Source: Promethearchaeota archaeon
GTDB taxonomy: Archaea > Asgardarchaeota > Lokiarchaeia > Sigyniarchaeales > SOKP01
NCBI GenBank assembly: GCA_014730165.1
Contig: WJIS01000185.1
Span: 1-32,371, forward strand
Length of the DNA stretch: 32,371 nucleotides
Reading direction: 5' to 3'
Shown here in pieces: positions 24,508 through 32,371 of the stretch; position 1 is the first letter of the stretch; every line of letters starts with the position of its first letter. Under the pieces are notes generated by a model. It was not told where the DNA came from and ran no database searches. It saw only the letters and a program-made list of their open reading frames with translations. A program made the translations under genes and the position numbers.

Positions 24508-26016
24508 TTACCAGAAGTTGAACTTTCCACGACTAAGAACATGATTAGGATCAAGAGAGTTTTTGATATTTTTCATAAAATTAAGGTATGATTCATCAAA
24601 AGCACTCATATCGATAAGCAATCTACTTAGAATATCACCACACATATACCAAGAGACGCCGTGTTTTGTAAGTCTTTTTAACATTGATTTCCATAATTTC
24701 ATATTAATTTCTTTAATTTCATCGTATACTTTGTCTTTATGATAACTTTCGAAACTTGTAAACCCCGCTGTTAATTCTACAGTATTATCTTCAATTAAAA
24801 TTATAGGACCTGCACCTGAAATGGGTCTCATTCCAGTAATATCTAATATTTTCTTCATCTCATCTGAATTTTCCATATCCCATAATTCTAAATCCTTCAA
24901 TATTTTTGGATAATTATTAATAGAAGTTTTACATTCGGCATCTAATGGCATAAAACCAGGTACTAAACCCCATAAGTTATGAGCAATTAACCAGTGACCT
25001 TGTTCTTCATAATGCCATTTTCCGATGTTACCATCTGAAATTTCAGGTCCAAGATCTTGGGCTTTATTTTCAAGAAAGATTTTATCTAACTCTTTTACAC
25101 TCTCAGCAAGCTCCACTTCCGAATTTGCTTCAATTGTATAAAACATAATACCGCGCTTTCTCTTTAAATCCTCCCATAATGGAAAAATACCTTGCTGTAC
25201 CCCTACACTCACTAAGAGATCCATAAAATACATTGAATCATATACCTCTATTCCTTTATGTCTAATTTTATTAAAAATCATAGAGGATAATTCTAATGAT
25301 TTTCTTGGAAGTAAATAAGTTTTATACGCTACGTAAGGAGGTTTTGGATAGACTTTAAGTGAGACTTTAGTTTTCACACCCATAATTCCGTTATCTCCCA
25401 TAAAGATACTAGCAAGATCGGGACCATTTCCATAACGATTGAATGGTTTTGTGGAGAATTTATTTGCTTGAGACCCAGTTTCAATTATTTCACCTTGGGG
25501 GAGAACAACTTCCATCGAAACTACATGTTTTGTACAAGGACCGTATTTAGCACCACCTCCTCCGCCAACCGAATGATGGGATATTCCCCCACCAACAGAG
25601 GCAGTAAGACCGCTACCAGGTCCAAGACAGCCAGTATAAAGTCCATAATTTGAGAGATATTCATTCAATTTAGCCCATGAAATCCCAGCCTCCATAGTAA
25701 CGATGAGATTATCCGTATCTAAATTTAGAATGTTTTCCATTCGTTTCATATCTAACACAATTCCACTATCTTCTAATGGTTTACTTCCTCCAAATTCGCA
25801 ACACCCTCCTCCACGAGGTATTACTGGGACATTAGATTCGTTTGCAATTTTAAGGATTTCAGATATCTCATTGGCGTCTTTAGGTCTGATGACATATTCA
25901 GGAATTCCTTGCTGTATGGAATCTACTACTCTTGAATATGCATGTCGAATATTGATATCATTTGAAATGAATTTTGTTGACACAACATCTTTTAATTTAT
26001 TGAAAACATCAACCAT
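24508..26016 (-). CDS. FAD-linked oxidase, second GlcD-type paralogue
   Basis: 502 aa with the same architecture as the 14961 gene: VIRPKDANEISEILKIA, RGGGCCEFGGS (phosphate loop), TASVGGGISHHSVGGGGG and the end motif LDPNHVLSRGKF. By eye roughly 60-65% of residues are identical along the entire length without big gaps, so this is a true paralogue. Unlike the first copy it has no iron-sulfur or OB-like partner beside it; the flanking genes are the VWA gene (convergent) and a CPBP-like gene (divergent). It might share the CCG subunit encoded at 13377 or use another acceptor. A GTGAG site precedes the ATG at a good distance. Substrate is likely a 2-hydroxyacid, by family. Confidence 0.9.
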   Translation of the reverse strand: MVDVFNKLKDVVSTKFISNDINIRHAYSRVVDSIQQGIPEYVIRPKDANEISEILKIANESNVPVIPRGGGCCEFGGSKPLEDSGIVLDMKRMENILNLDTDNLIVTMEAGISWAKLNEYLSNYGLYTGCLGPGSGLTASVGGGISHHSVGGGGGAKYGPCTKHVVSMEVVLPQGEIIETGSQANKFSTKPFNRYGNGPDLASIFMGDNGIMGVKTKVSLKVYPKPPYVAYKTYLLPRKSLELSSMIFNKIRHKGIEVYDSMYFMDLLVSVGVQQGIFPLWEDLKRKRGIMFYTIEANSEVELAESVKELDKIFLENKAQDLGPEISDGNIGKWHYEEQGHWLIAHNLWGLVPGFMPLDAECKTSINNYPKILKDLELWDMENSDEMKKILDITGMRPISGAGPIILIEDNTVELTAGFTSFESYHKDKVYDEIKEINMKLWKSMLKRLTKHGVSWYMCGDILSRLLIDMSAFDESYLNFMKNIKNSLDPNHVLSRGKFNFW

Positions 26017-26070
26017 TTTTTCATTCTCACTACTGAATACTCTTTTTAATAGATACTAGGAAGAATGATA

Positions 26071-26090
26071 TATTTAAAAATATTTAAATA
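26071..26090. promoter_or_regulatory. Shared TATA-like region of divergent genes
   Basis: TATTTAAAAATATTTAAATA lies between the FAD oxidase (minus) and CPBP-like (plus) genes. For the plus strand, a TATA box centred near 26075 places the start at or very near the ATG at 26101, suggesting a leaderless message. For the minus strand it leaves a leader of about 40 bases. It resembles the palindrome at 3396. Confidence 0.4.
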
Positions 26091-26100
26091 ATCATAGAAA

Positions 26101-26715
26101 ATGGATCGAAATTCTATTAATATAATTTCAAAAATTGTATTGACATGTGTTGTAATCATCCTTATAATAATTCAATATGATCTCCAGTATGTATTACTGA
26201 TTAATATCAACATAAATAATTTTTTTATAGTTATCATTTCGTTTCTTATTCTTTTATTCATAGGGTTGTTGATTGTATACTTTGGTTTTTCAAGAGAATG
26301 CTTGGAAATAATGGAAAATCATGAAGTAGTCAATGGGCTATTAAGAGGTCAGTTTAATGTTCTGTATCTTTCATTTCTGATAACAATGATAATGGAAGAG
26401 TTAATTTTTAGATATCTTATTATCAAAATTCTTAAATACGTTTTTTTAGAGGAATTTATTGTAATTCTGATTTCAGCCGTAATTTTCTCATTATATCATA
26501 TTCATATCTGGTTTGAATTTAAGAAATTTCGTATAACGCTATCATATATTTCTTTCTCTTTTTTGGTGGGGCTATTTCTAAATAACGTATTCTATAGATT
26601 AGGCCTACTGTTCTGCATTATTCTACATTACGTAATAGCATTATTTGTCTATTTTCTACTTTCAAGAAGAATTGAAAAATATCGTGATAACTCAAAAATC
26701 ATAAGACAAGTTTAA
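26101..26715 (+). CDS. CPBP-family intramembrane metalloprotease-like protein
   Basis: 204 aa, about six membrane segments. The family motifs are in place: EELIFR (E99, E100, R104, the EExxxR of CPBP/Abi proteases), FSLYHIHIW with H133, and a third-motif histidine near H176 (LHYVIAL). Members cleave substrates within the membrane (CAAX-type processing) or act in bacteriocin immunity. The third motif is imperfect, since the expected Asn/Asp after the histidine is not obvious, so activity is likely but not assured. It is followed after 38 bases by a GNAT gene in the same direction. The substrate is unknown. Confidence 0.75.
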   Translation: MDRNSINIISKIVLTCVVIILIIIQYDLQYVLLINININNFFIVIISFLILLFIGLLIVYFGFSRECLEIMENHEVVNGLLRGQFNVLYLSFLITMIMEELIFRYLIIKILKYVFLEEFIVILISAVIFSLYHIHIWFEFKKFRITLSYISFSFLVGLFLNNVFYRLGLLFCIILHYVIALFVYFLLSRRIEKYRDNSKIIRQV

Positions 26716-26753
26716 TTAATCATAAATAATCAAAATAAAGAAGGTAACAAGCC

Positions 26754-27635
26754 ATGAAATTCTTTTTTAGAGAGTTAAAAGAGCAAGACATTCCCCAAAT
26801 CAATGAGATCTCTAAAAATATTTGGGAAGGTGAAGATTATGTGCCTTATATTATAGATGATTGGTTAAATGATGAGCAGTCATTTAACTATGGTGTGTTT
26901 TCAGATAAAGAAAAAACTATTCTGATTGCATTTGGTAGAATTAAATTTTTATCCGAATCTCTTTATTGGTTAGAAGGCGGAAGAGTTCGAAAAGACTTTC
27001 AAGGAAAAGGTATTGGAACTCAAATGATGGAATTTTCTTTAAACTATTGTAAGAAGAATGATATTGGAATAATACAATATGATACAGCATCAACCAATGA
27101 AGCTTCGGTAGCACTTGCAGAAAAATATGGTTTTCAAAAAAAACTTAGTATGTATGTTCTTGAAGCATCTCCAAAATTAAATTCATTAATTAATACTGAT
27201 AGTAGTGATTATAAGTTAGTTAAAAAATTGGATCTCGAAACTGCTCTTTCCAAATATAGAGAAATCCTTCCAGAAAAACAATCCGAAATTTGTATTGGTT
27301 GGTCTTATATCCCTCTTAGATTAAAGCATTTGAAAAGCAATGAATGGCGTTGGATATCCATGAATGATGGTATATTACATGAAATCTCAAAAAAGAGAAA
27401 AAATCACATAGAAGGAACAGAAAAAAGTGAAATATGGTTTATTACATATGGAAATGTAAGTTCTGTCGAGAAATTGGTTAAATTTGCTATTAATGATGTT
27501 AAAAATAGAGAAATAATAAATGAATTGGATATTTTCTGTGAAGAGAAACATTTAAGTAGTGTAAAGAAACTTGGATTTAAATTCTGGGAAGATACTCGGG
27601 TAAAAGTCGTTCTTTTTGAGAAGAATGTTAAGTGA
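26754..27635 (+). CDS. GNAT-family N-acetyltransferase, probable tandem GNAT
   Basis: 293 aa. The first ~140 residues are a clear GNAT domain: acetyl-CoA loop VRKDFQGKGIGTQMM (~78-92), then the helix and STNEASVALAEKYGFQ, the typical V/N-x-A-x-x-x-Y/F-x-K-x-G-F end. The second half has a GNAT-like ending (SSVKKLGFKFWED) but no acetyl-CoA loop, which suggests a tandem GNAT with a degenerate second domain. The substrate cannot be inferred. It probably shares a transcript with the CPBP-like gene 38 bases upstream. The right end hairpin of an IS605-type relic begins seven bases after its stop, so the element inserted just outside the gene. Confidence 0.85.
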   Translation: MKFFFRELKEQDIPQINEISKNIWEGEDYVPYIIDDWLNDEQSFNYGVFSDKEKTILIAFGRIKFLSESLYWLEGGRVRKDFQGKGIGTQMMEFSLNYCKKNDIGIIQYDTASTNEASVALAEKYGFQKKLSMYVLEASPKLNSLINTDSSDYKLVKKLDLETALSKYREILPEKQSEICIGWSYIPLRLKHLKSNEWRWISMNDGILHEISKKRKNHIEGTEKSEIWFITYGNVSSVEKLVKFAINDVKNREIINELDIFCEEKHLSSVKKLGFKFWEDTRVKVVLFEKNVK

Positions 27636-27639
27636 ATTA

Positions 27640-27780
27640 CGCACCCCCTAAAGGGGGTGGTTTCAACCATTCGGCTATGTCTTTACGACACTAACTTCAT
27701 TCGGTTGTTCGGGGCATTCACTTGTCCCCCATTCCATTGAACTCATTATCCAATGGACTAATGTGTTGTTCCTCCCTTCG
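27640..27780 (-). ncRNA. Candidate omega-RNA region at the right end
   Basis: TnpB guide RNAs arise from the 3' end of tnpB and run to the element's right end. Here the minus strand after and overlapping the tnpB tail contains several stems (CCATTG/CAATGG and the terminal CACCCCC/GGGGGTG) and ends at the right-end hairpin, after which a guide would be read from flanking DNA. Expression and processing are not shown. The region may be only DNA structure for TnpA. Confidence 0.4.
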
Positions 27781-27830
27781 TCATTTATTCCCGACTCGGG
27801 AATAGTTTTCTCCACTTTGGGGAACTCCCA
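27675..27830 (-). pseudogene. TnpB C-terminal tail remnant
   Basis: A minus-strand frame of 51 codons ends in EWGTSECPEQPNEVSVVKT and a TAG at 27675-27677. The position, immediately before the right-end hairpin, and the style of the tail fit the variable C-terminus of IS605-type TnpB. The RuvC and zinc-finger parts are missing. The identification depends on element context more than on the residues themselves. Confidence 0.5.
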
Positions 27831-27955
27831 CTATATGATAGTAGTGCTGTATCTAAAAATGAGAGGGTGTGCCGAATTAATAACTTACCAATACGATTCC
27901 TCTCCCCCTTGAAGGGGTGAGTTTTCTCGCATTATCAATGATAAAATCAAAAAAA

Positions 27956-28312
27956 CTATTTCGTGGATAGATTAAATTTCTCTAAAACATCTAATATCTC
28001 TCTTTCGGACAGAATGGAATCATTTTTAAATAAAGTAGCATATATAATAGCTTTCATTCCTAAATCTGCTTTTCTTATTCTTTGAAGGAGATATAACACT
28101 CCATCTCTCATTATATTAATATCGTCAATGTTTTGGGCATTTTGCTTAATTTCAGCGTCAAAATAGTTGTTCACTATAGTATTTATTAATTTTTTATTAG
28201 TCGAACTAAAAATCATCATATCAATATCTGGATACTTAGAATCATTAAATATATCTGATATTAAAATTCGAAAACTATCTATAATCCTCTTGATCCGTTT
28301 TTTGTCGTCCAT
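27956..28312 (-). CDS. Hypothetical helical protein, ~118 aa
   Basis: Unrecognised. The preferred ATG is at 28312 (MDDKKRIKRI); the track's longer 130 aa version adds an unlikely hydrophobic leader that overlaps TATA-like sequence (TTATATAT). No ribosome site is visible, so the message may be leaderless. The chain is mostly helical and charged, with DIDMMIFSSTNKK in the middle and SEREILDVLEKFNL at the end. No cysteine or histidine motif and no membrane segment is present. It lies between the IS605-type relic and the acyl-CoA synthetase gene, on the latter's strand but 108 bases away. It may be a small regulatory or structural protein. Confidence 0.55.
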   Translation of the reverse strand: MDDKKRIKRIIDSFRILISDIFNDSKYPDIDMMIFSSTNKKLINTIVNNYFDAEIKQNAQNIDDINIMRDGVLYLLQRIRKADLGMKAIIYATLFKNDSILSEREILDVLEKFNLSTK

Positions 28313-28456
28313 ATATAATAAGTAAAGATAATAAAACAAAAAAATCAAATTTTTATGATTCGTAACAAATAGAAATTTATATCTGAATTATTTGAATCTA
28401 ATTATATTACACACGATTCTTATAGAAATATAGTAAAATAAGTAAAAAGGAATGAA

Positions 28457-30187
28457 TTACTTTTTTCTCAGTACTTTCTTATCTACCTTTCCCACGCTCG
28501 TTAATGGTAGTTGTTCCAACATTTCAATTTCCCGAGGGATCTTATATTTCGCCAGGTTTTTTTGTGCAAATTTAAGAATCTCCTTTTTTGTGTCCTCAGA
28601 TGCTTCATATCCTTTTTTTAATTGACAATAAAGTTTAACATATTCGGAACCAGGACGTTCTTGATCTGGTACTCCAACACAAGCACATAATTCAATCGCT
28701 GGATGTTTGTTCATTTTATCATCTACTTCTACACTAAATACTTTGTATCCGCTAACATTTATCATATCCTTGGTTCTATCAACAATAGTAATATATCCAT
28801 CCTCGTCCATAATACCAACATCACCTGAATAAAACCATCCATCTACTAATGCATGTTTTGATTCTTCTTGTTTATTCCAGTACCCAGAAAATATCTGAGG
28901 CCCTTTTATAGCGATCTCTCCCGGTTCTCCTAATGAAACTTCTTTTTCTCGGTCGCTGACATCAACAATTTTGACATGTGTATTTGGAAACGGTACTCCG
29001 ACCGTTCCTATTTTTTTTTCTCCTAGAAAAGGATTCATAGAAACTCCAGGTGAAGCTTCAGTCATTCCATAGGCCTCTACAAGTTTACTTTTACCTACGA
29101 CCTCCTCAAATTCTTTAATATTCTTGGAAGGAAAAGGTGCTGCTCCAGAAATATATCCATCAACAGATGTTAAGTCTAACTTCTTAAATCTTCGGTTTTT
29201 TAACAACATCATATAAAGAGTTGGAACATTATACATCAAACCAATTTTTCCCTCATATTCTTTTAATTTAGATGTCATATAATTAGTATCCCTTGGATCT
29301 GGAACTAAAATTTGAGCGCATGCTTGAGCTACGGTTTGTAGACAAAACTGAAGCCCAGCTAAATGAAAAAAGGGAAATCCAGATACATAAACATTATTTC
29401 CCGGATTTAGAGAGGGTTCAAACCAATGATTAACGATTTGAATAAGAGATATTAGATTTCGGTGGGTTAATATAGCACCCTTTGGAGGTCCAGTAGTACC
29501 ACCAGTATACTGAAGTAAAAGAAGATCATCTGGTTCAATAAGCACATCAGGTGAGTAATCATCTGGATAATTCAGTAGTACATCGTTGTAAGTGAAAAAA
29601 TCTAATCCTTCAATGGGATCAACATTTCCTTGAGGTAATTTTCCGATTTTTATTAATTGTTCTTTCATCTTTGGGTCAAGATCTAATACATCTGCAACAT
29701 TAGTAGTAATAACCAGTTTTACATCAGTATCTCCATTTTTTAGAGCGTCTCTAACTTTTTCCTCGTAAAAGGAATCTAATGTAATTATCGCAACTGCTCC
29801 ACTATCTTTTAATTGATAGTTTATTTCTGAAGGTGAAAGTAAGAAATTCATACCAGAAGCACCGCAACCTGCAAAGAAAGTCCCAAATAATGAAATAATA
29901 AATTGAGGTAAATTTGGAAGATTGATAACCACTCGATCCCCCTTTTTTACTCCATTTTCATTCAAAAAATTAGCAAAACTATTAACATAGCCCAACATCT
30001 CTTTATAGGTCGCACAAGTTCCTTGGAAATCATAAGCTAGGCTTTCTGGATATCTTCTAACGCTTCTTTTTAACATCTCATCTAATGAAAACATTTCCAC
30101 ATCCAAATCAGGTTTAACATGATCATCGTATGCATCCAACCAAATTCGCTGAGAATATGGAGAGGATTGGATCATTTTTTCAGACAT
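28457..30187 (-). CDS. Acyl-CoA synthetase (AMP-binding, long-chain fatty acid-CoA ligase-like)
   Basis: 576 aa. It shows all core motifs of the adenylate-forming family: the phosphate loop YTGGTTGPPKGAILTHRN (~227-243), GAAPFPS (~348-354), EAYGMTEASPG (~371-381), the A7 motif WFYSGDVG (~451-458), the hinge region DRTKDMINVSGYKVF (~470-484), and the catalytic lysine K568 in LPLTSVGKVDKK. It activates a carboxylic acid to an acyl-AMP and then to acyl-CoA. The size and hinge fit the FadD/medium-long chain group; a branched-chain or aryl acid substrate is possible. It could feed acids formed by AOR into CoA thioesters, although it is encoded 27 kb away. It stands as a single gene with a 234-base gap upstream. 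Confidence 0.92.
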   Translation of the reverse strand: MSEKMIQSSPYSQRIWLDAYDDHVKPDLDVEMFSLDEMLKRSVRRYPESLAYDFQGTCATYKEMLGYVNSFANFLNENGVKKGDRVVINLPNLPQFIISLFGTFFAGCGASGMNFLLSPSEINYQLKDSGAVAIITLDSFYEEKVRDALKNGDTDVKLVITTNVADVLDLDPKMKEQLIKIGKLPQGNVDPIEGLDFFTYNDVLLNYPDDYSPDVLIEPDDLLLLQYTGGTTGPPKGAILTHRNLISLIQIVNHWFEPSLNPGNNVYVSGFPFFHLAGLQFCLQTVAQACAQILVPDPRDTNYMTSKLKEYEGKIGLMYNVPTLYMMLLKNRRFKKLDLTSVDGYISGAAPFPSKNIKEFEEVVGKSKLVEAYGMTEASPGVSMNPFLGEKKIGTVGVPFPNTHVKIVDVSDREKEVSLGEPGEIAIKGPQIFSGYWNKQEESKHALVDGWFYSGDVGIMDEDGYITIVDRTKDMINVSGYKVFSVEVDDKMNKHPAIELCACVGVPDQERPGSEYVKLYCQLKKGYEASEDTKKEILKFAQKNLAKYKIPREIEMLEQLPLTSVGKVDKKVLRKK

Positions 30188-30421
30188 TTTCTATCAGATT
30201 TAATAATAATTTATTCGAGTTGTATTGAATTTGATAATAATTGCATTGATTATTATCTATTTAAAATTATCTATAAAGGATTCAAAATTTTATTACTAAT
30301 CAATAAAACAATAAGATAAAGAAATATCATTCCACGAGTTGATAATCAGATAAGAGTTATCTAAATTAAGGACTCAGTGCTTCCATATTAGATTTCCTTT
30401 TATGGAAATTTTTGTTTAATA

Positions 30422-31723
30422 TTACCTAGTTATTTTTTGCTTTATCTTTTTAAACACTTTAATAAAAGGATCTATCATTAAAAACCACAGATATTTTCCA
30501 TAATTCGTATAGTTCAAATATGGATTCTTTGGTAAATCAGTCTTATATGGAAGATATATCATTGCTTTCACATAATCAGGAGGACACCCTTGAAAAAAGG
30601 CACCATATTCACTAAATTCCTTAGCACAATCACCATAAACGATAGTACGCTTTTTTTTTAGTTTTTTTAGTTGATCATCAGTTATCTTAACATTTTCACC
30701 TGTGATAATAGTAAAATTGTCAAATATCTTCCAACCCAGACTTCTTCCGTATGAATCCAGAATTGATCTTAAAAATGGTTGACATCCAGATTTACATGTT
30801 GTTCCCTTGTAAATATTTAGGGTGGGGTAAACATTCAAATTTAAATCAGGTTTTACAAAGTCTAGCTTTTTAGTTTCTAAATACTCTCTATTGGTGATAT
30901 CGATTTCATTAATATCTATAGGACCTACATTTCTCCGATTTAGTAAACTTAAATGTTCAATTTCCTTGGGATTCTGCCCAATCAAATAACATGATGTCGT
31001 GTCCACTGCTAATGGATTATTTCCGGCAATAAGCATTCCTGTATTAATAGGATCCGTTTCAGCAGGACCATTACCCTCTCCGGCTACTATAGCATCAGCA
31101 ATAATTATATCTGGTTTCCGAATCAACATTAAATCCGCTAAATGTTGATGGAGATGATCGGCATGATATCTCAATCTTTCCTTTTTAGAGATCAATCCAA
31201 AATTGTTTTTTACGCTTAGAGTAACATCTGCATAATTATTTCCTTTCAATTTCGGTAATGAAATGAAGTAATCAATATTTCCATTTAGTAAGATTTTGGG
31301 GTAATTGATAATATGATTTGGTATAAATGGGTTCTCTAAGATTATTTCTTCCGTAGGTTCTTCATCTAAATAGAAATATTTTACATTATCAATATTCTTC
31401 GTGACTTTTTTAATCTTTAGCATAGAAAAGGCATATCTGCCTGTTCCTATCGTTCTATTCTCAGCTATTAAAATCTCAGAAGCCCCTCTCTCTGAAAGAC
31501 ATCTCGCAACTCCAGCAACAACATTAATATGTGTATTTACGCCTATAGTCCGTTCTTGATCACTAATTGGAAATACAAATGAGGGTTTTAGTAAAACTGA
31601 CTTATTTTTGAAATCAAAATGCATATCATCGAAGAAATTACCCACCTTACTTTTAATCTCTTCCTCATCGTAGGTTTCTTGAGGAATAATCGAAACTTCA
31701 TATGTAGGCATGTTTTTCATCAT
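30422..31723 (-). CDS. DUF362-family protein with four conserved-looking cysteines
   Basis: 433 aa. The DUF362 core spans ~40-265: SVLLKPSFVFP, a middle segment with ISLPKLKGNNYADVTLSVK (~154-172), NNFG, and DAIVAGEGNGPAETDPI (~210-226), NPLAVDTTSCYLIG (~236-249). DUF362 is a family of unknown, probably iron-sulfur-linked function. The C-terminal third has two cysteine pairs, C310/C314 (CKSGC) and C366/C380 (GDCAKEF and GCPPDY), which could bind a cluster; a regular 2x[4Fe-4S] ferredoxin domain is lacking. The extreme C-terminus is hydrophobic, then basic (YLWFLMIDPF, KKIKQK), perhaps membrane-associating. The start could be the ATG at 31723, 31720 or 31711. It is a single gene. Confidence 0.82.
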   Translation of the reverse strand: MMKNMPTYEVSIIPQETYDEEEIKSKVGNFFDDMHFDFKNKSVLLKPSFVFPISDQERTIGVNTHINVVAGVARCLSERGASEILIAENRTIGTGRYAFSMLKIKKVTKNIDNVKYFYLDEEPTEEIILENPFIPNHIINYPKILLNGNIDYFISLPKLKGNNYADVTLSVKNNFGLISKKERLRYHADHLHQHLADLMLIRKPDIIIADAIVAGEGNGPAETDPINTGMLIAGNNPLAVDTTSCYLIGQNPKEIEHLSLLNRRNVGPIDINEIDITNREYLETKKLDFVKPDLNLNVYPTLNIYKGTTCKSGCQPFLRSILDSYGRSLGWKIFDNFTIITGENVKITDDQLKKLKKKRTIVYGDCAKEFSEYGAFFQGCPPDYVKAMIYLPYKTDLPKNPYLNYTNYGKYLWFLMIDPFIKVFKKIKQKITR

Positions 31724-31921
31724 TTAATAGAGAAAATAATTATATAATTCTTGAGATCATATTTAAGTATTTAATAGTTTTTGTGAAAATCTATTTCTCA
31801 AATAATAACTATTATAAAATCCTTTAACCAAATTTTATTCTTTAGAAGAATTTTATTAGTACTTAATGAGAAATTCAATTTTAAATTGATTATTAAATAA
31901 AAAAATAGAAAAGAAAGATAT

Positions 31922-32371
31922 TTATGAATTTGCATGGATTTCTGTACCACAATATACGCAAAACACTCTTTTTAAACCTTCCAACTTCGTTATCATTTTG
32001 CTTGTTGTTTCATTTCCACATTCAGGACAATACTTAAGTTCTAAAGAATATTTAGTGTTGGGTACTTTAGATTCAGAATAAGAAGTAGGGTTTCCATTAT
32101 GATTAGCACTTGAATTTACCGGTGGAATATATGCATTTTCCCCCGGTTTAGTCTTACCAGATATAGCCCAATACAATTCTTTGAACAATTTAGATATTCC
32201 TTTAAAGATATGCTTCAGAAGAAGATATATCCCTTTAAATATGTAATATATAAGAACTAACGTCGCAGCTATTAATAGAAAGGTACCAATTACTACTAAT
32301 ATTTGGAAATGAATTGGTAACGCAATAAACCATTCAACTAATTCCCCCCACGTAGGGAGACTTACCCAAAA
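31922..32371 (-). CDS. Membrane-anchored zinc-ribbon protein, 5' end outside the window
   Basis: The track starts this at a TTG (32188), but the frame stays open without a stop up to the window edge, adding 61 residues. These include a strong membrane segment (ILVVIGTFLLIAATLVLIYY) and a basic stretch. The full visible part is 149 aa: an extracytoplasmic or linker start, one membrane helix, a Ser/Asn/Pro-rich linker, and a C-terminal zinc ribbon with CPECG and CVYCG (two CxxC pairs ~21 residues apart). Real start codon and any further N-terminal segments lie beyond 32371. The layout suggests a tail-type membrane protein with a small metal-binding domain; the function is unknown. Confidence 0.7.
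   Translation of the reverse strand, partial: FWVSLPTWGELVEWFIALPIHFQILVVIGTFLLIAATLVLIYYIFKGIYLLLKHIFKGISKLFKELYWAISGKTKPGENAYIPPVNSSANHNGNPTSYSESKVPNTKYSLELKYCPECGNETTSKMITKLEGLKRVFCVYCGTEIHANS

Larger units (their letters stand above)
27640..27931 (-). mobile_element. Non-autonomous IS200/IS605-type element (MITE) with tnpB tail
   Basis: About 290 bases, less AT-rich than the surroundings, with a hairpin near each end. On the minus strand the left-end hairpin is CTCACCCCTTCAAGGGG (27902-27921 on the map) and the right-end hairpin is CACCCCCTTTAGGGGGTG (27642-27659), a perfect 7-bp stem with a 4-base loop. Subterminal hairpins in place of inverted repeats are the hallmark of IS200/IS605 elements. 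The interior keeps a tnpB-like C-terminal reading frame. No tnpA and no catalytic part of tnpB are present, so movement would need help in trans. Exact ends are estimated from the hairpins. Confidence 0.65.

Noticed and set aside
25703-26059. 118 aa plus-strand ORF
   Set aside because: Shadow of the second FAD oxidase gene; Pro/Ser-rich composition typical of antisense reading.
27404-27670. 88 aa minus-strand ORF crossing the GNAT end and the element's right hairpin
   Set aside because: Antisense to the GNAT domain, and its start lies in the hairpin DNA of the IS605-type relic.
30392-30410. Hairpin ATTTCC-TTTTAT-GGAAAT followed by TTTTTG, terminator-like
   Set aside because: The U-run lies on the plus strand but both adjacent genes are on the minus strand, and archaeal termination does not need hairpins.
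1-32371. CRISPR arrays, tRNA or rRNA genes
   Set aside because: No regularly spaced repeats and no cloverleaf-like or rRNA-like segments were seen in any intergenic gap.

Overview
The window looks archaeal. It is very AT-rich, several genes sit behind TATA-like boxes, ribosome binding sites are of the GGTGA/GTGAG type, and the gene content is that of an anaerobe: tungsten/molybdenum aldehyde oxidoreductase, HdrD/GlpC-type CCG protein, histidine kinases without receivers, a MoxR/VWA pair and a CooT-like protein. The Lys/Ile/Asn-rich proteins and this mixture suggest an Asgard (Lokiarchaeia-like) archaeon. That placement is an inference; no rRNA or other marker gene is present.

Layout. 0-3.4 kb (minus): an iron-type alcohol dehydrogenase followed by an aldehyde:ferredoxin oxidoreductase, a two-gene unit for alcohol/aldehyde/acid conversion. 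3.4-5.1 kb (plus): a 7-TM protein and a ribbon-helix-helix-like protein. 5.1-13.3 kb: two family-4 glycoside hydrolases (the first probably begins at an ATT codon) flank a minus-strand sensory block: an ArsR-type regulator, a cobalamin-binding sensor directly followed by a PAS histidine kinase, and a second PAS histidine kinase. 13.4-16.5 kb (minus): an FAD-linked 2-hydroxyacid dehydrogenase-type oxidase, a small OB-like protein and a two-CCG-domain iron-sulfur protein, read as one GlcD/GlcF-like operon. 16.7-17.4 kb: a paralogue of the first 7-TM protein.

17.5-21.24 kb is a scrapyard of broken genes: the end of an HxlR-type regulator, the end of a third 7-TM family member, an intact CooT-like gene, a short orphan fragment, one beta-propeller blade, a truncated second CooT-like copy and the tail of an unknown minus-strand gene. 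Inside it lie an intact 7-TM gene and an intact SPASM radical SAM gene. This pair is bracketed by a direct repeat of about 255 bp, offset 2,750 bp and about 92% identical by my hand count over 210 columns. The scrapyard ends inside a MoxR ATPase gene that has lost its P-loop half, while its VWA partner downstream (21.9-24.5 kb) is intact.

24.5-32.4 kb: a second FAD-linked oxidase, a CPBP membrane protease-like protein, a tandem GNAT acetyltransferase, a non-autonomous IS200/IS605-type element carrying the tail of tnpB and a likely omega-RNA region (27.64-27.93 kb), a small unknown protein, an acyl-CoA synthetase, a DUF362 protein, and a zinc-ribbon membrane protein cut by the window edge.

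The best leads are the repeat-flanked 7-TM/radical SAM cassette in the scrambled zone, the decapitated MoxR beside its VWA partner, the IS605-type relic with its RNA end, the cobalamin-sensor/histidine-kinase pair, and the ATT start of a GH4 gene. No tRNA, rRNA or CRISPR array was seen.
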